Source: Gammaproteobacteria bacterium (lineage in GTDB: Bacteria > Pseudomonadota > Gammaproteobacteria > GRL18). From it: a stretch of DNA of 64,000 nucleotides. Shown piece after piece: positions 47,868 to 55,962 of this stretch. The DNA lies in assembly GCA_015488755.1 (NCBI GenBank), contig WFNB01000068.1:21403-85402 (forward strand). The letters run 5' to 3'. The position numbers and the translations under genes were made by a program. The first letter of the stretch is position 1. Every line of letters starts with the position of its first letter. The notes beneath the pieces are model-generated. The model was not told the DNA's origin, made no database searches, and saw only the letters and a program-made list of their open reading frames with translations.

Positions 47868-49133
47868 ATGTTATTTGAATCATTTGCTCAGGCACAATCA
47901 GCGCTCTTAATCGGCGTATTTGCCATTGCCTTTATTTTAGGTGCTGTTGTTAATAAAACCAATTTTTGTACCATGGGGGCCGTTTCTGACATGGTAAATA
48001 TGGGGGACTATAGCCGCTTTCGCTCATGGTTGTTGGCGATTACGGTGGCCATTATCGGTATGTTAATTTTAGAGTCCAATGGTTTGGTTAATGCTGATGG
48101 TAGTTTCCCTCCCTATCGCGCCTCTCAATTGGTTTGGGCAGAAAATTTACTAGGGGGGTTTCTTTTTGGTATTGGTATGACTTTGGCCAGTGGCTGTGGC
48201 AATAAAACCTTAATTCGTATTGGTGGCGGTAATATCAAATCCATTATTGTTTTTTTGATCATTGCGGTCATTGCTTATTTTATGACAACACCTTTTCCTG
48301 GTAGTGATCAAACACTGTTCTCTGTTTTATTTTATGACTGGATACGTCCTTTAGCGATCAGTTTGGATAGCAAGCAAGACCTTGGTGCAATTATTAATAG
48401 TGATGATCCTATGGGTACACGCTTAGTTGTTGGGGGAATTATCTCAGTACTTCTTTTGGTTTATATTTTCAAAGCAAAAAGTTTTCGAGCCAATCCAGAA
48501 CATTGGCTGGCCGGTATTATTGTTGGTCTGGCTGTGCTTGCGGGTTGGTATTTAAGTAGTTCCATAACGGTCGATATGGTTGATGAGGGTGAACAATATA
48601 CTCTTAGCGAATATTATGAAAACTGGGATATGATCAGTGACTCAGAAGAAGGCAAACCAGCGCAGGGTTCTACCTTGTCTCCTCAGTCCTTTACCTTTGT
48701 TAATCCTATTGGGCAAACAGCGGGTTATGTGGCCTCAGGTCTACAAAGTCGCTTACTTACTTTTGGTATTGTCTCTGTCTTTGGCGTGATCCTTGGCTCT
48801 TTTGTTTGGTCTTTGCTTAGCAAAAGCTTTCGTATTGAATGGTTTTTTAATGTTAAAGATTTTATAACCCATCTTATTGGTGCTGTGCTGATGGGCTTTG
48901 GTGGTGTTTTGGCAATGGGTTGCACCATCGGTCAGGGGATCACTGGCTTGTCAACCTTAGCCGTCGGGTCAATCATTGCCTTTATGGCCATTATCTTTGG
49001 TAGCGCCTTAACAATGAAGACTCAGTACTATCAAATGTTATATGAAGATGCTTCATTCTTTGCAGCACTGACAACGGCATTGGTTGAGCTAAGGTTATTA
49101 CCAGCGAGTATGAGAAAATTGGAAGCGTTATAG
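47868..49133 (+). CDS. YeeE/YedE family sulfur transporter (TsuA-like)
   Basis: 421 residues, about ten membrane helices in two pseudo-repeats. The family cysteines are present: Cys34 in NKTNFCTMGAV, Cys110 in GMTLASGCGNKTL and a third in MGCTIGQGITGLS near residue 350; in TsuA such cysteines relay thiosulfate through the membrane. A polar loop of about 60 residues (VDMVDEGEQYTLSEYYENWD) between the halves is characteristic of the long bacterial form. AGGAA lies 5 nt before the ATG. In a Sox-containing organism the cargo is probably thiosulfate or another reduced sulfur species. Confidence 0.88.
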   Translation: MLFESFAQAQSALLIGVFAIAFILGAVVNKTNFCTMGAVSDMVNMGDYSRFRSWLLAITVAIIGMLILESNGLVNADGSFPPYRASQLVWAENLLGGFLFGIGMTLASGCGNKTLIRIGGGNIKSIIVFLIIAVIAYFMTTPFPGSDQTLFSVLFYDWIRPLAISLDSKQDLGAIINSDDPMGTRLVVGGIISVLLLVYIFKAKSFRANPEHWLAGIIVGLAVLAGWYLSSSITVDMVDEGEQYTLSEYYENWDMISDSEEGKPAQGSTLSPQSFTFVNPIGQTAGYVASGLQSRLLTFGIVSVFGVILGSFVWSLLSKSFRIEWFFNVKDFITHLIGAVLMGFGGVLAMGCTIGQGITGLSTLAVGSIIAFMAIIFGSALTMKTQYYQMLYEDASFFAALTTALVELRLLPASMRKLEAL

Positions 49134-49169
49134 TTCTTTTTTGTAATGATTTATGACCACCGACTATCG

Positions 49170-49211
49170 TACCTAGGCAGAGAGTAAGCCTAGGTAACCT
49201 GAGTTCAGGTT
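49170..49211. repeat. Double hairpin downstream of the transporter
   Basis: First stem TACCTAGGC (49170-49178) with GCCTAGGTA (49188-49196); second stem AACCTGA-GT-TCAGGTT (49196-49211). The second matches the ends of the 185-bp repeat at 11694 and, in the opposite orientation, the palindrome at 54334. Without a T-run it is a poor intrinsic terminator. Confidence 0.6.
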
Positions 49212-49270
49212 AGCTACTATTCATGCACTTAGGTTCAACGTATTTTTTCAGCATGCTAAAAATCCTGCAA

Positions 49271-49307
49271 TATAATTTGTTACAAATCGTAACAATTCGT
49301 CTATAAT
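49271..49307 (+). promoter_or_regulatory. Putative promoter/operator of the CbrXAB-like operon
   Basis: A perfect palindrome TTGTTAC-N5-GTAACAA (49277-49295) lies between two TATAAT hexamers (49271-49276 and 49302-49307). With the second hexamer as -10, the palindrome covers the -35 (GTTACA, 17 nt spacing); with the first, it covers the start site. Either layout predicts repression by whatever binds the palindrome. The second promoter would give a nearly leaderless mRNA for the ATG at 49315. Confidence 0.6.
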
Positions 49308-49314
49308 ATTTTTT

Positions 49315-49524
49315 ATGAAACACCCTATACAAAATCAGTTTTATGAGCGGGTTGTCTTGTTATTTATTGCAGGGCTGTTTTTACTCTGCTCGCCTGCTCG
49401 TATTATCTGGGCAACGACATCACTACCGTGGTTTACACCTTATATGATCTGGCTGATGCTGATTATTTTAACGTGGTTATTATATCGCTGGTACATAAGT
49501 CGTTGTGAGCATGATGAGTTTTAA
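49315..49524 (+). CDS. Small two-span membrane protein (CbrX-like)
   Basis: 69 residues with two hydrophobic helices (about 13-33 and 42-59) joined by a short loop and a polar end CEHDEF. Located 17 bp before a symporter-fused histidine kinase, the place and size of the small CbrX protein upstream of CbrA in Pseudomonas. No ribosome-binding site is visible. Function unknown; it probably assists or couples synthesis of the kinase. Confidence 0.65.
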   Translation: MKHPIQNQFYERVVLLFIAGLFLLCSPARIIWATTSLPWFTPYMIWLMLIILTWLLYRWYISRCEHDEF

Positions 49525-49541
49525 GCGATGAACCCATCATT

Positions 49542-52500
49542 ATGAACTTTGAATTATGGCAGCTGTTTATTGCTGGAGTGGGGTATCTGGCACTGCTTTT
49601 CGTTATTGCTTGGGTGGGTGATAACACCTCTTGGTTTGCTAAGCTGGCACATCACCCATTAAGTTACTCACTTTCTCTTGGTGTTTATGCAACTTCGTGG
49701 AGTTTTTATGGCAGTGTGGGCTTTGCTGAGCGACAGGGGTATAGCTTTTTAACGATTTACCTTGGTGTGACATTAGCTTATTTACTCTCGCCCATTTTAT
49801 TTGCCCCCATTTTAAAGCTAAGCAAAGAGCATCAACTCAGTTCCTTAGCGGATTTATTTGCTTTTCGTTACCAAAGTCAGTTAGTTGGTATCATGGTCAC
49901 TTTCTTTATGCTGATTGGCACTTTGCCTTATATTGCCTTGCAAATTCATGCGGTAACAGAATCCATGCAGGTATTAACTCAAGAAGCGACACCAATGACT
50001 ATCTCCTTAGGGTTTTGTGTCACATTGATAGTATTTGCCATTTTATTTGGTGCGCGACATAGTTCGGCTAGAGAGAGACATGAAGGCTTGGTGATGGCCA
50101 TTGCCTTTGAATCATTAATCAAACTTTTTGCCTTGCTATGTGTCGGCGTATTTGCTTTGTTGGGTGTGTTTGGTGGTTTTGGTGAATTACAGCAGTGGCT
50201 GACAGAGAATCCACAGAAACAACAGGATTTAATTGCACCGATTTTAGATGGCTCGTGGAATAGCCTGATTTTCTTGTCATTTACAGCGGCTTTATTTCTA
50301 CCGCGACAATTTCATATGGGGATCACAGAAAATTTTTCCAGTAAATCAATACAAACCGCTAGCTGGGCATTTCCTTTATTGTTATTGTTATTAAACTTAC
50401 CCATCCCTATTATTCTCTGGGCAGGTCAATTTATGCAAACACACACCAGTGCAGACTTTTATGTACTGGGTATTACTCTGCATAGTGACTATAAATTATT
50501 ACCTCTGATCACATTTATTGGTGGTTTGTCCGCAGCCAGTGCCATGATGATTGTGACCACACTTTCTTTGGCCGCTATGGTGATGAATCACTTTGTCTTA
50601 CCATTGACTTTTCCCCATAAAATCTCGACTGAAATCAATATTTATAAACGTTTATTATTAGGTCGGCGTATTCTTATTGCCATTATTATTATGGCTGGTT
50701 TTGCTTTTGATCTACTGCTTTCCAGACATCAGGGCTTAGCACAATTAGGTTTGATTTCTTTTGTGGCAGTGGCACAATTTTTACCTGGTACTATCGGTTT
50801 ATTATTTTGGCGAGGGGCAAATAAAAAAGGCTTATTAATGGGGCTTTTGGCTGGTTTTCTTGTCTGGGGCTACGCTTTATTACTCCCCTTATTAGTGAAC
50901 TCAGATTTTGTTAATCAGTCTATCTATGATGTGTTGCCCCCGTTTAATGAACTGCTTAATGTGCAAGATAAATGGGGTGATGTGACCTTCTGGTCTTTAT
51001 CATTGAATCTGTTATTACTTGTCATAGTGTCATTGCTCACCAAAGCCAGCCGTGCAGAAACAGACAATGCGGCCAATTGTTGTTCAAAATCATTAACACC
51101 ACCTAAAGGGGTTATGCGTTTACGCTCGGTGGCACAAATAAGAGAACAACTCGCATCTATGTTGGGAGAAGAAATGTCTTCTTTGGAAGTTAAAACAGCA
51201 TTGAGTGATTTGCAAATGCAAGATTATGAAACCAATCCTGTTGCTTTGAGACAATTACGGGAGAGGATTGAACGTAATTTATCAGGCCTAATCGGTCCTT
51301 TGTTAGCAAAATTGGTTATTAATGAAAAGCTATTATTAGATCATGATACTCGTGATGTCTTTGCCAAAAGCTTTCGCTTTATGGAGAATAAACTGGAAGA
51401 TTCTAAAACTCGCTTAGAAGGGGTTGCAGGGGAATTGGATGAAATGCGTCGCTATCATCGACAGGTTTTGCAAGACCTGCCTCTTGGTGTTTGTTCGATT
51501 GGTGTTAATGGAGAAGTGTTAAATTGGAATAAGGCTATTGAATCTTTGTCGGGTATCTCAGCAGAAACTATTTTAGGTGAACCAATACAATCACTCCCAG
51601 CACCCTTGGGTGAATTATTTTATGATTTTATTCAGGCTGATGAGCAACAATTTAGGAAGATACAAGTGCAACTTGAAGAGAAAAAATGTATTTTAAATTT
51701 GCATAAATCATCTCTGGTAGGCATAGATAATAGGATTATCAAAAAGCCTTATGATACGAAAAGTGAATACCCAGAGGAAGCAAAGGAACATACGGATTCT
51801 AGTGGAGTGGTACTTTTGGTTGAAGATTTAAGCGACTTGCAAGAACTGGAAAATCGTCTTGCTCATAGTGAACGTCTGGCCTCTATTGGTCGTTTGGCTG
51901 CTGGTGTTGCTCATGAAATCGGTAATCCAGTGACAGGTATTGCATCGGTTACACAAAATCTAATTGCAGAGGATGATGTGGAGTATTTGCAGACCCACTT
52001 AACTCAAAATCTAGAAGATATTTTAAATCAAACACGACGTATTACCACGATTATTCAATCATTATCTAGTTTTTCACGCAGTGGTAATTATCTTACACCT
52101 CCGAGAAAAGCAGTCAATATAAAACGCTGTGTTGATGAAGCCATTCATCTTGTCACACTTAGTCATAAAGCCAAACATCAGTCTTTTACTAATCAGAGTA
52201 ATGAAGCGCATTATGTCAATGGTGACCACCAGCAATTAGTTCAAGTCTTTGTTAATTTATTGAATAATGCCTGTGATGCATCAGAAAATAATGACATGAT
52301 CCGTATTGAGTCAATGGTTGATCAGGGAATGATTGTTATTCAAGTGTTTGATCATGGTAAAGGGATCTCTGAAACAAATAAAAAACGTTTGTTTGAACCC
52401 TTTTTTAGTACCAAAGAAGCTGGTGAAGGTATCGGTTTAGGTTTGTCCATTGTTTATAATATTATTCGTGATCATAGTGGTGATATTACGGTACTGGATA

Positions 52501-52601
52501 ATAAGCAATATGGTGTGAATAAGGGTAGCGTTTTTATTGTAACATTACCCCAGATTGATACCGATAATATAATTATAAATAATGGATTAGGTCATGAATA
52601 A
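49542..52601 (+). CDS. CbrA-like sensor kinase with Na+/solute symporter domain
   Basis: 1019 residues. Residues about 1-500 form a full SSS-family transporter unit (about 13 helices, SLSLGVYATSWSFYGSVGFAE at the start), then a linker with a STAC-like segment (about 520-620), a PAS domain (about 640-710, VCSIGVNGEVLNWNKAIESLSGI), HisKA with phospho-acceptor His791 in GRLAAGVAHEIGNPVTGIASV, and HATPase with NLLNNACDASE, VFDHGKGI and GEGIGLGLSIVYNII. All kinase boxes are intact. In Pseudomonas CbrA such proteins sense histidine or carbon/nitrogen state; the ligand here is unknown. Overlaps the regulator gene by 8 nt. Confidence 0.9.
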   Translation: MNFELWQLFIAGVGYLALLFVIAWVGDNTSWFAKLAHHPLSYSLSLGVYATSWSFYGSVGFAERQGYSFLTIYLGVTLAYLLSPILFAPILKLSKEHQLSSLADLFAFRYQSQLVGIMVTFFMLIGTLPYIALQIHAVTESMQVLTQEATPMTISLGFCVTLIVFAILFGARHSSARERHEGLVMAIAFESLIKLFALLCVGVFALLGVFGGFGELQQWLTENPQKQQDLIAPILDGSWNSLIFLSFTAALFLPRQFHMGITENFSSKSIQTASWAFPLLLLLLNLPIPIILWAGQFMQTHTSADFYVLGITLHSDYKLLPLITFIGGLSAASAMMIVTTLSLAAMVMNHFVLPLTFPHKISTEINIYKRLLLGRRILIAIIIMAGFAFDLLLSRHQGLAQLGLISFVAVAQFLPGTIGLLFWRGANKKGLLMGLLAGFLVWGYALLLPLLVNSDFVNQSIYDVLPPFNELLNVQDKWGDVTFWSLSLNLLLLVIVSLLTKASRAETDNAANCCSKSLTPPKGVMRLRSVAQIREQLASMLGEEMSSLEVKTALSDLQMQDYETNPVALRQLRERIERNLSGLIGPLLAKLVINEKLLLDHDTRDVFAKSFRFMENKLEDSKTRLEGVAGELDEMRRYHRQVLQDLPLGVCSIGVNGEVLNWNKAIESLSGISAETILGEPIQSLPAPLGELFYDFIQADEQQFRKIQVQLEEKKCILNLHKSSLVGIDNRIIKKPYDTKSEYPEEAKEHTDSSGVVLLVEDLSDLQELENRLAHSERLASIGRLAAGVAHEIGNPVTGIASVTQNLIAEDDVEYLQTHLTQNLEDILNQTRRITTIIQSLSSFSRSGNYLTPPRKAVNIKRCVDEAIHLVTLSHKAKHQSFTNQSNEAHYVNGDHQQLVQVFVNLLNNACDASENNDMIRIESMVDQGMIVIQVFDHGKGISETNKKRLFEPFFSTKEAGEGIGLGLSIVYNIIRDHSGDITVLDNKQYGVNKGSVFIVTLPQIDTDNIIINNGLGHE

Positions 52602-53922
52602 TATACTGGTTGTGGATGATGAAAGACTCATTCGAAATTCACTGCAACGCTTATTAGAAAAAAATAACTATCAGGTTCGGGTGGCAGAAACGGTTGAAGA
52701 TGCGCTTGAGTTACTAGAAGTTCATGCTTTTGATTTGATCTTAAGTGATTTACGTTTGCCTGGAGCTCCAGGTACTCATTTGATTGAAAAAGTTGCTGGC
52801 ATTCCTATTATTATTATGACCAGTTATGCCAGTGTTAACTCAGCTGTTGAGGCCATGAAGTTGGGTGCTATTGATTATATTGCCAAACCCTTTGATCATG
52901 CAGAACTGATTTTAATGATTCAACGTATTATTAAAGAGCGTAAACTGGCATTAGAAAATACAGTATTAAAAAAAGAATTGGCAAAGGAGTTTACAGTTGC
53001 AGGTATGATTGGCGACTGCCCTAAAATGCAAGAGGTTAATAATTATATTCAAAAAGTGGCTCCGATGAATACCTCTATTTTAATTTTAGGTGAAACAGGC
53101 ACAGGTAAGGAGCTTGTGGCTCGAGCCATTCATGAATACTCTGATAGACGTTCAGCAACCATGATTAGCATTAATTGTGCTGCCATTGCTGAGAATCTTA
53201 TTGAGTCTGAATTATTTGGCTATAGCAAAGGGGCTTTTACCGGTGCTGATAATGATCACCCAGGTTTAATTGAAGCAGCTAGTGGTGGTACCTTATTTTT
53301 AGATGAAATTGGTGAACTGTCCTTAGAAGTGCAGGCACGTTTGTTGCGGGTTTTGCAGGAAAATGAGGTTCGTAGAGTCGGTTCAACACAGGCACGTAGT
53401 GTGGATATCCGCCTGATTGCGGCGACTCATAAAGATTTACCTAAAATGGTTGAAGAGCAATTATTTCGTAATGATCTGTATTTTCGTTTGAATGTATTTG
53501 ATATTTGTCTACCTCCATTAAAAGAGCGAGGAGATGATATAACAAAACTGGCTGAATATTTACTGGCCGATAGAGTTAAAAAAATGGCTCGTAAACCGAT
53601 GTCATTTGCTCCGGATGTTTTGGCTCATTTTCAAAGCTATGCTTGGCCGGGTAATATTAGGGAAATGCAAAATGTCATTGAGCGTGCCTTAATTTTAAGT
53701 GATGGCAGTTGCATTAATCTGGAACATATTGCCTTGTTTGAGAAACATAAAAAAGACTCAGAGTCGATAAAAGATTTATCCTTAGATGACTATCTTGTTC
53801 ATTTTTTAAAAGAAAACCAGCATAAAACAGAAACAGACTTAGCCAAACAATTAGGCATCAGTCGTAAAACACTTTGGGAAAAACGCACGCGCTTAAAGAT
53901 CCCCAAGCGTCAAACGAAATAG
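52594..53922 (+). CDS. NtrC-family response regulator (CbrB-like)
   Basis: 442 residues: receiver with Asp52 (LILSDLRLP), AAA+ domain with GETGTGKE (166-173), GAFTGA (213-218), Walker B LDE (236-238) and FRNDLYFRL (291-299) with both arginines, then a Fis-type HTH (TDLAKQLGISRKTLWEKRTRL). Unlike the NtrX protein of this window it is fully equipped to drive sigma-54 promoters. Its gene overlaps that of the symporter-kinase, its certain partner. The GTTAC-N5-GTAAC sites nearby are the best candidates for its binding sites. Confidence 0.93.
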   Translation: MNNILVVDDERLIRNSLQRLLEKNNYQVRVAETVEDALELLEVHAFDLILSDLRLPGAPGTHLIEKVAGIPIIIMTSYASVNSAVEAMKLGAIDYIAKPFDHAELILMIQRIIKERKLALENTVLKKELAKEFTVAGMIGDCPKMQEVNNYIQKVAPMNTSILILGETGTGKELVARAIHEYSDRRSATMISINCAAIAENLIESELFGYSKGAFTGADNDHPGLIEAASGGTLFLDEIGELSLEVQARLLRVLQENEVRRVGSTQARSVDIRLIAATHKDLPKMVEEQLFRNDLYFRLNVFDICLPPLKERGDDITKLAEYLLADRVKKMARKPMSFAPDVLAHFQSYAWPGNIREMQNVIERALILSDGSCINLEHIALFEKHKKDSESIKDLSLDDYLVHFLKENQHKTETDLAKQLGISRKTLWEKRTRLKIPKRQTK

Positions 53923-53965
53923 CACCGCTATAAAAGAATGGATGAATTTGTCACTGTCGTGGTTG

Positions 53966-54193
53966 TTATGTTTTTAAATTAAAATCCGGTAGATTGGCAT
54001 TAGCAATATATTGAAGGATAAAACCACAACTGCCAAAAAAGAAAATAGAGGCCAGAGCACTGGCAAAAATAGGGTCTTGAGTACCATGATCGCCTTGCCA
54101 GATAAAAGCAAAAATGACACTTGCTACCGCCAGCAGGTAGCAAAGGATAGCAAAAAAGAAAGAAATTTTCTGACTAAAACGGCGTGTTTTCAT
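53966..54193 (-). CDS. Small two-span membrane protein, unknown
   Basis: 75 residues from the ATG at 54193 (MKTRRFSQKIS); an ATG 39 bp upstream is possible. Two hydrophobic helices (about 11-30 and 42-62). Convergent with the response regulator gene. No ribosome-binding site and no family recognised, so moderate doubt whether it is a gene. Confidence 0.45.
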   Translation of the reverse strand: MKTRRFSQKISFFFAILCYLLAVASVIFAFIWQGDHGTQDPIFASALASIFFFGSCGFILQYIANANLPDFNLKT

Positions 54194-54333
54194 AATAATA
54201 AACCAAATAAAGGAAAAGTAATAATGTAACATGTTCGTCTATATGACACCATTGATATGCATTAAGTTCTCTTTTTATGATAATAACTCATTTCCTTAAA
54301 ATATATGATTCCCATACGCAAACTTCCCTAAAT

Positions 54334-54349
54334 AACCTGAACTCAGGTT
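54334..54349. repeat. AACCTGA-AC-TCAGGTT palindrome
   Basis: Reverse-orientation twin of the palindrome at 49196-49211. The two bracket the CbrXAB-like block (with the small minus-strand gene). Same terminal sequence as the 185-bp repeat at 11694. Confidence 0.6.
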
Positions 54350-54390
54350 AAACATCAACCTATAAAGGGTGTTACCCCTTCTCATTAAGG

Positions 54391-54407
54391 TGTTACCAAA
54401 CGTAACA
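54391..54407 (+). promoter_or_regulatory. Palindrome TGTTAC-N5-GTAACA (activator site)
   Basis: Perfect 6-bp arms, centre at 54399, 82 bp upstream of the -24 element at 54481. A further TGTTAC half-site lies at 54370-54375. Position is right for an enhancer-binding protein. Confidence 0.6.
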
Positions 54408-54480
54408 CTCTTACCTGAAAATATTATTATTGATGTGATTTATACGGATATCTTATTGTATTTAGTCACTTTTCTATTTT

Positions 54481-54496
54481 TGGTCTTAAATTTGCT
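54481..54496 (+). promoter_or_regulatory. Sigma-54 promoter of the cNMP-fold/FGE-fold unit
   Basis: TGGTCTTAAATTTGCT with GG and GC 10 nt apart; -12 box TTGCT is perfect, -24 is TGGTC. Predicted start near 54508, about 43 nt before the ATG at 54551. The region 54233-54550 holds nothing else I can support apart from the palindromes listed. Confidence 0.55.
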
Positions 54497-54550
54497 CACT
54501 TTGTCCTACTCATTATTCAGATGTAAGCAATTAACAATGAAAAGGATGCA

Positions 54551-54991
54551 ATGACGGACACTTCTCAAGTGCTTAGGCCTGTTTTAAGCTTTTTGCACCA
54601 TCATAAGCCCTTTAGCCAAATGTCATTGACTCATCAAGAATACCTTGCCATGCATTTGGAGCAGGTATTTTTTGCTGAAGGTGACAGCATATTATCCTCA
54701 AGGGAAGGGCGGGTGGAAACCTTTTATATTATAAAAAGTGGTCTGGTGTGTGCAGAGAATAATATGGACAAACTATCTATCAATGTTCAAGAAGCGTTAC
54801 AACCCGTTATTATATTAGAGCCAGGTGATTGTTTTCCTCTTACAGCACTTATTAATAAGCGGGCGGTGAATTTTCAGCATCGGGCACTTAAAAGTACCAT
54901 TTGTTATAAGCTCAAACACTACCACTTTGAATATTTAATGCAACACAGTAGCACATTCCATCATTTTATTTTTGCTCATATTGCTTCATAA
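54551..54991 (+). CDS. Cyclic-nucleotide-binding-fold protein without output domain
   Basis: 146 residues with AGGA just upstream of the ATG. The fold is that of CRP/DUF294 sensor domains: FFAEGDSIL, FYIIKSGLVCAE, ILEPGDCFPLTAL and a terminal helix (FEYLMQHSSTFHHFIF). The phosphate-binding cassette of true cAMP receptors (GExA...RxA) is not obvious, and there is no HTH, CBS or nucleotidyltransferase part. It may be a stand-alone sensor or adaptor. 33 bp upstream of the FGE-fold gene. Confidence 0.7.
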   Translation: MTDTSQVLRPVLSFLHHHKPFSQMSLTHQEYLAMHLEQVFFAEGDSILSSREGRVETFYIIKSGLVCAENNMDKLSINVQEALQPVIILEPGDCFPLTALINKRAVNFQHRALKSTICYKLKHYHFEYLMQHSSTFHHFIFAHIAS

Positions 54992-55024
54992 CTGGGTACA
55001 GCTATTACTGAATGCATACGGATT

Positions 55025-55807
55025 ATGAATACGATTAATTATGAACAAGAGATAATACGCCTTAAAGCAAAAATAGTCGATCTGGAAGATCGCTTGGCTC
55101 ATTGTATAACGTGCTCTAATAGGGTTAAGCAGAGCATTGTTGAAGAAACGACTATAGAACAAAATACGCTCTTAGCAATGGCGGAACAAGATAAGCAAAA
55201 TGAGCTTTTTTCTCGATACAAGTTGTGTGAAGCCAATTGGGTTACCATTCCAGAAGGTGTTTTATACCATTCGGAACAAGCCATCAGTGCATTTAAGATG
55301 CTGACAACACCGATAACATTTGAAATGTTTGATGCTTATTGTGCTGCCACTAATCAGCAACCTCCGGGAGATAGTGGCTGGGGGCGAGAAAATCGTCCTG
55401 TTATTAATGTTAACTTGCAAAATGCAATAGCTTATACCCAGTGGTTATCAGAGCAAACTGGTTGGCATTGTCAATTACCAACGGAACAACAATGGGAATA
55501 TGCCTGTCGTGCTAACACGGTAACACACTATTGGTATGGTGATATACCTGATCCAAGGATGATGGTTATGGGTACAGGGAAAACCATGCCGACTCCTGGG
55601 CATCGGATGGCTAACCCGTGGGATATTTATGATATGCATGGCAATGTTTGGGAGTGGACGCTATCCAACAAAGGAGATGAATACATTCTTTGTGGTGGCA
55701 GTTGGTACAACAAGGCAAACTGGCTTACTAGTACAGCAAGAAATATATCATTCCCCAATTTTTGTAATAATAATTGGGGATTTCGAATTATTAGAGAGCT
55801 TGAGTAA
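55025..55807 (+). CDS. FGE/SUMF1-fold protein lacking the catalytic cysteines
   Basis: 260 residues: an N-terminal coiled coil (about 5-62, EIIRLKAKIVDLEDRL) and an FGE-sulfatase domain (about 72-258) with LPTEQQWEYACRA (151-163), MHGNVWEW (204-211), GGSW (224-227) and GFR (252-254). In formylglycine-generating enzymes two copper-binding cysteines follow GGS; here those places are Asn229 and Leu234, so sulfatase activation is unlikely. No signal peptide. Likely a binding or regulatory use of the fold, possibly together with the preceding protein. Confidence 0.75.
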   Translation: MNTINYEQEIIRLKAKIVDLEDRLAHCITCSNRVKQSIVEETTIEQNTLLAMAEQDKQNELFSRYKLCEANWVTIPEGVLYHSEQAISAFKMLTTPITFEMFDAYCAATNQQPPGDSGWGRENRPVINVNLQNAIAYTQWLSEQTGWHCQLPTEQQWEYACRANTVTHYWYGDIPDPRMMVMGTGKTMPTPGHRMANPWDIYDMHGNVWEWTLSNKGDEYILCGGSWYNKANWLTSTARNISFPNFCNNNWGFRIIRELE

Positions 55808-55814
55808 TCAATGT

Positions 55815-55861
55815 GTTACGTAACTACACATTATTTATTGCAAAGAGTTACAAAAGGTAAC
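55815..55861 (+). promoter_or_regulatory. Two activator sites upstream of the ABC importer
   Basis: TGTTAC and GTAAC overlap as GTTACGTAAC at 55815-55824, and GTTAC-N5-GTAAC is complete at 55847-55861. They sit about 104 and 70 bp before the -24 element at 55924 and match the sites at 49277 and 54391. The second also lies just after the FGE-fold gene. Confidence 0.6.
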
Positions 55862-55923
55862 AAATGTTTCTGAAAAACATTATATTTTAAGTTAAGTGAT
55901 TGAAATGTAATAAAAATGTCATA

Positions 55924-55939
55924 TGGCATAAATATCGCT
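55924..55939 (+). promoter_or_regulatory. Sigma-54 promoter of the ABC importer operon
   Basis: TGGCATAAATATCGCT, GG and GC separated by 10 nt, full -24 box TGGCAT, -12 box TCGCT with one mismatch. The predicted start near 55951 leaves a leader of about 200 nt before the ATG at 56155. Confidence 0.55.
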
Positions 55940-55962
55940 ACAAAAAGAAGTTAATTAATACT

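Noticed and set aside
54369..54554. Open frame of 61 codons with a GTG start before the cNMP-fold gene
   Set aside because: It has no ribosome-binding site, is very hydrophobic by AT-rich composition, and contains both the regulatory dyad and the sigma-54 promoter of the next gene.
55025..55807. Annotation as formylglycine-generating enzyme
   Set aside because: The two catalytic copper-binding cysteines are missing and there is no sulfatase gene nearby.
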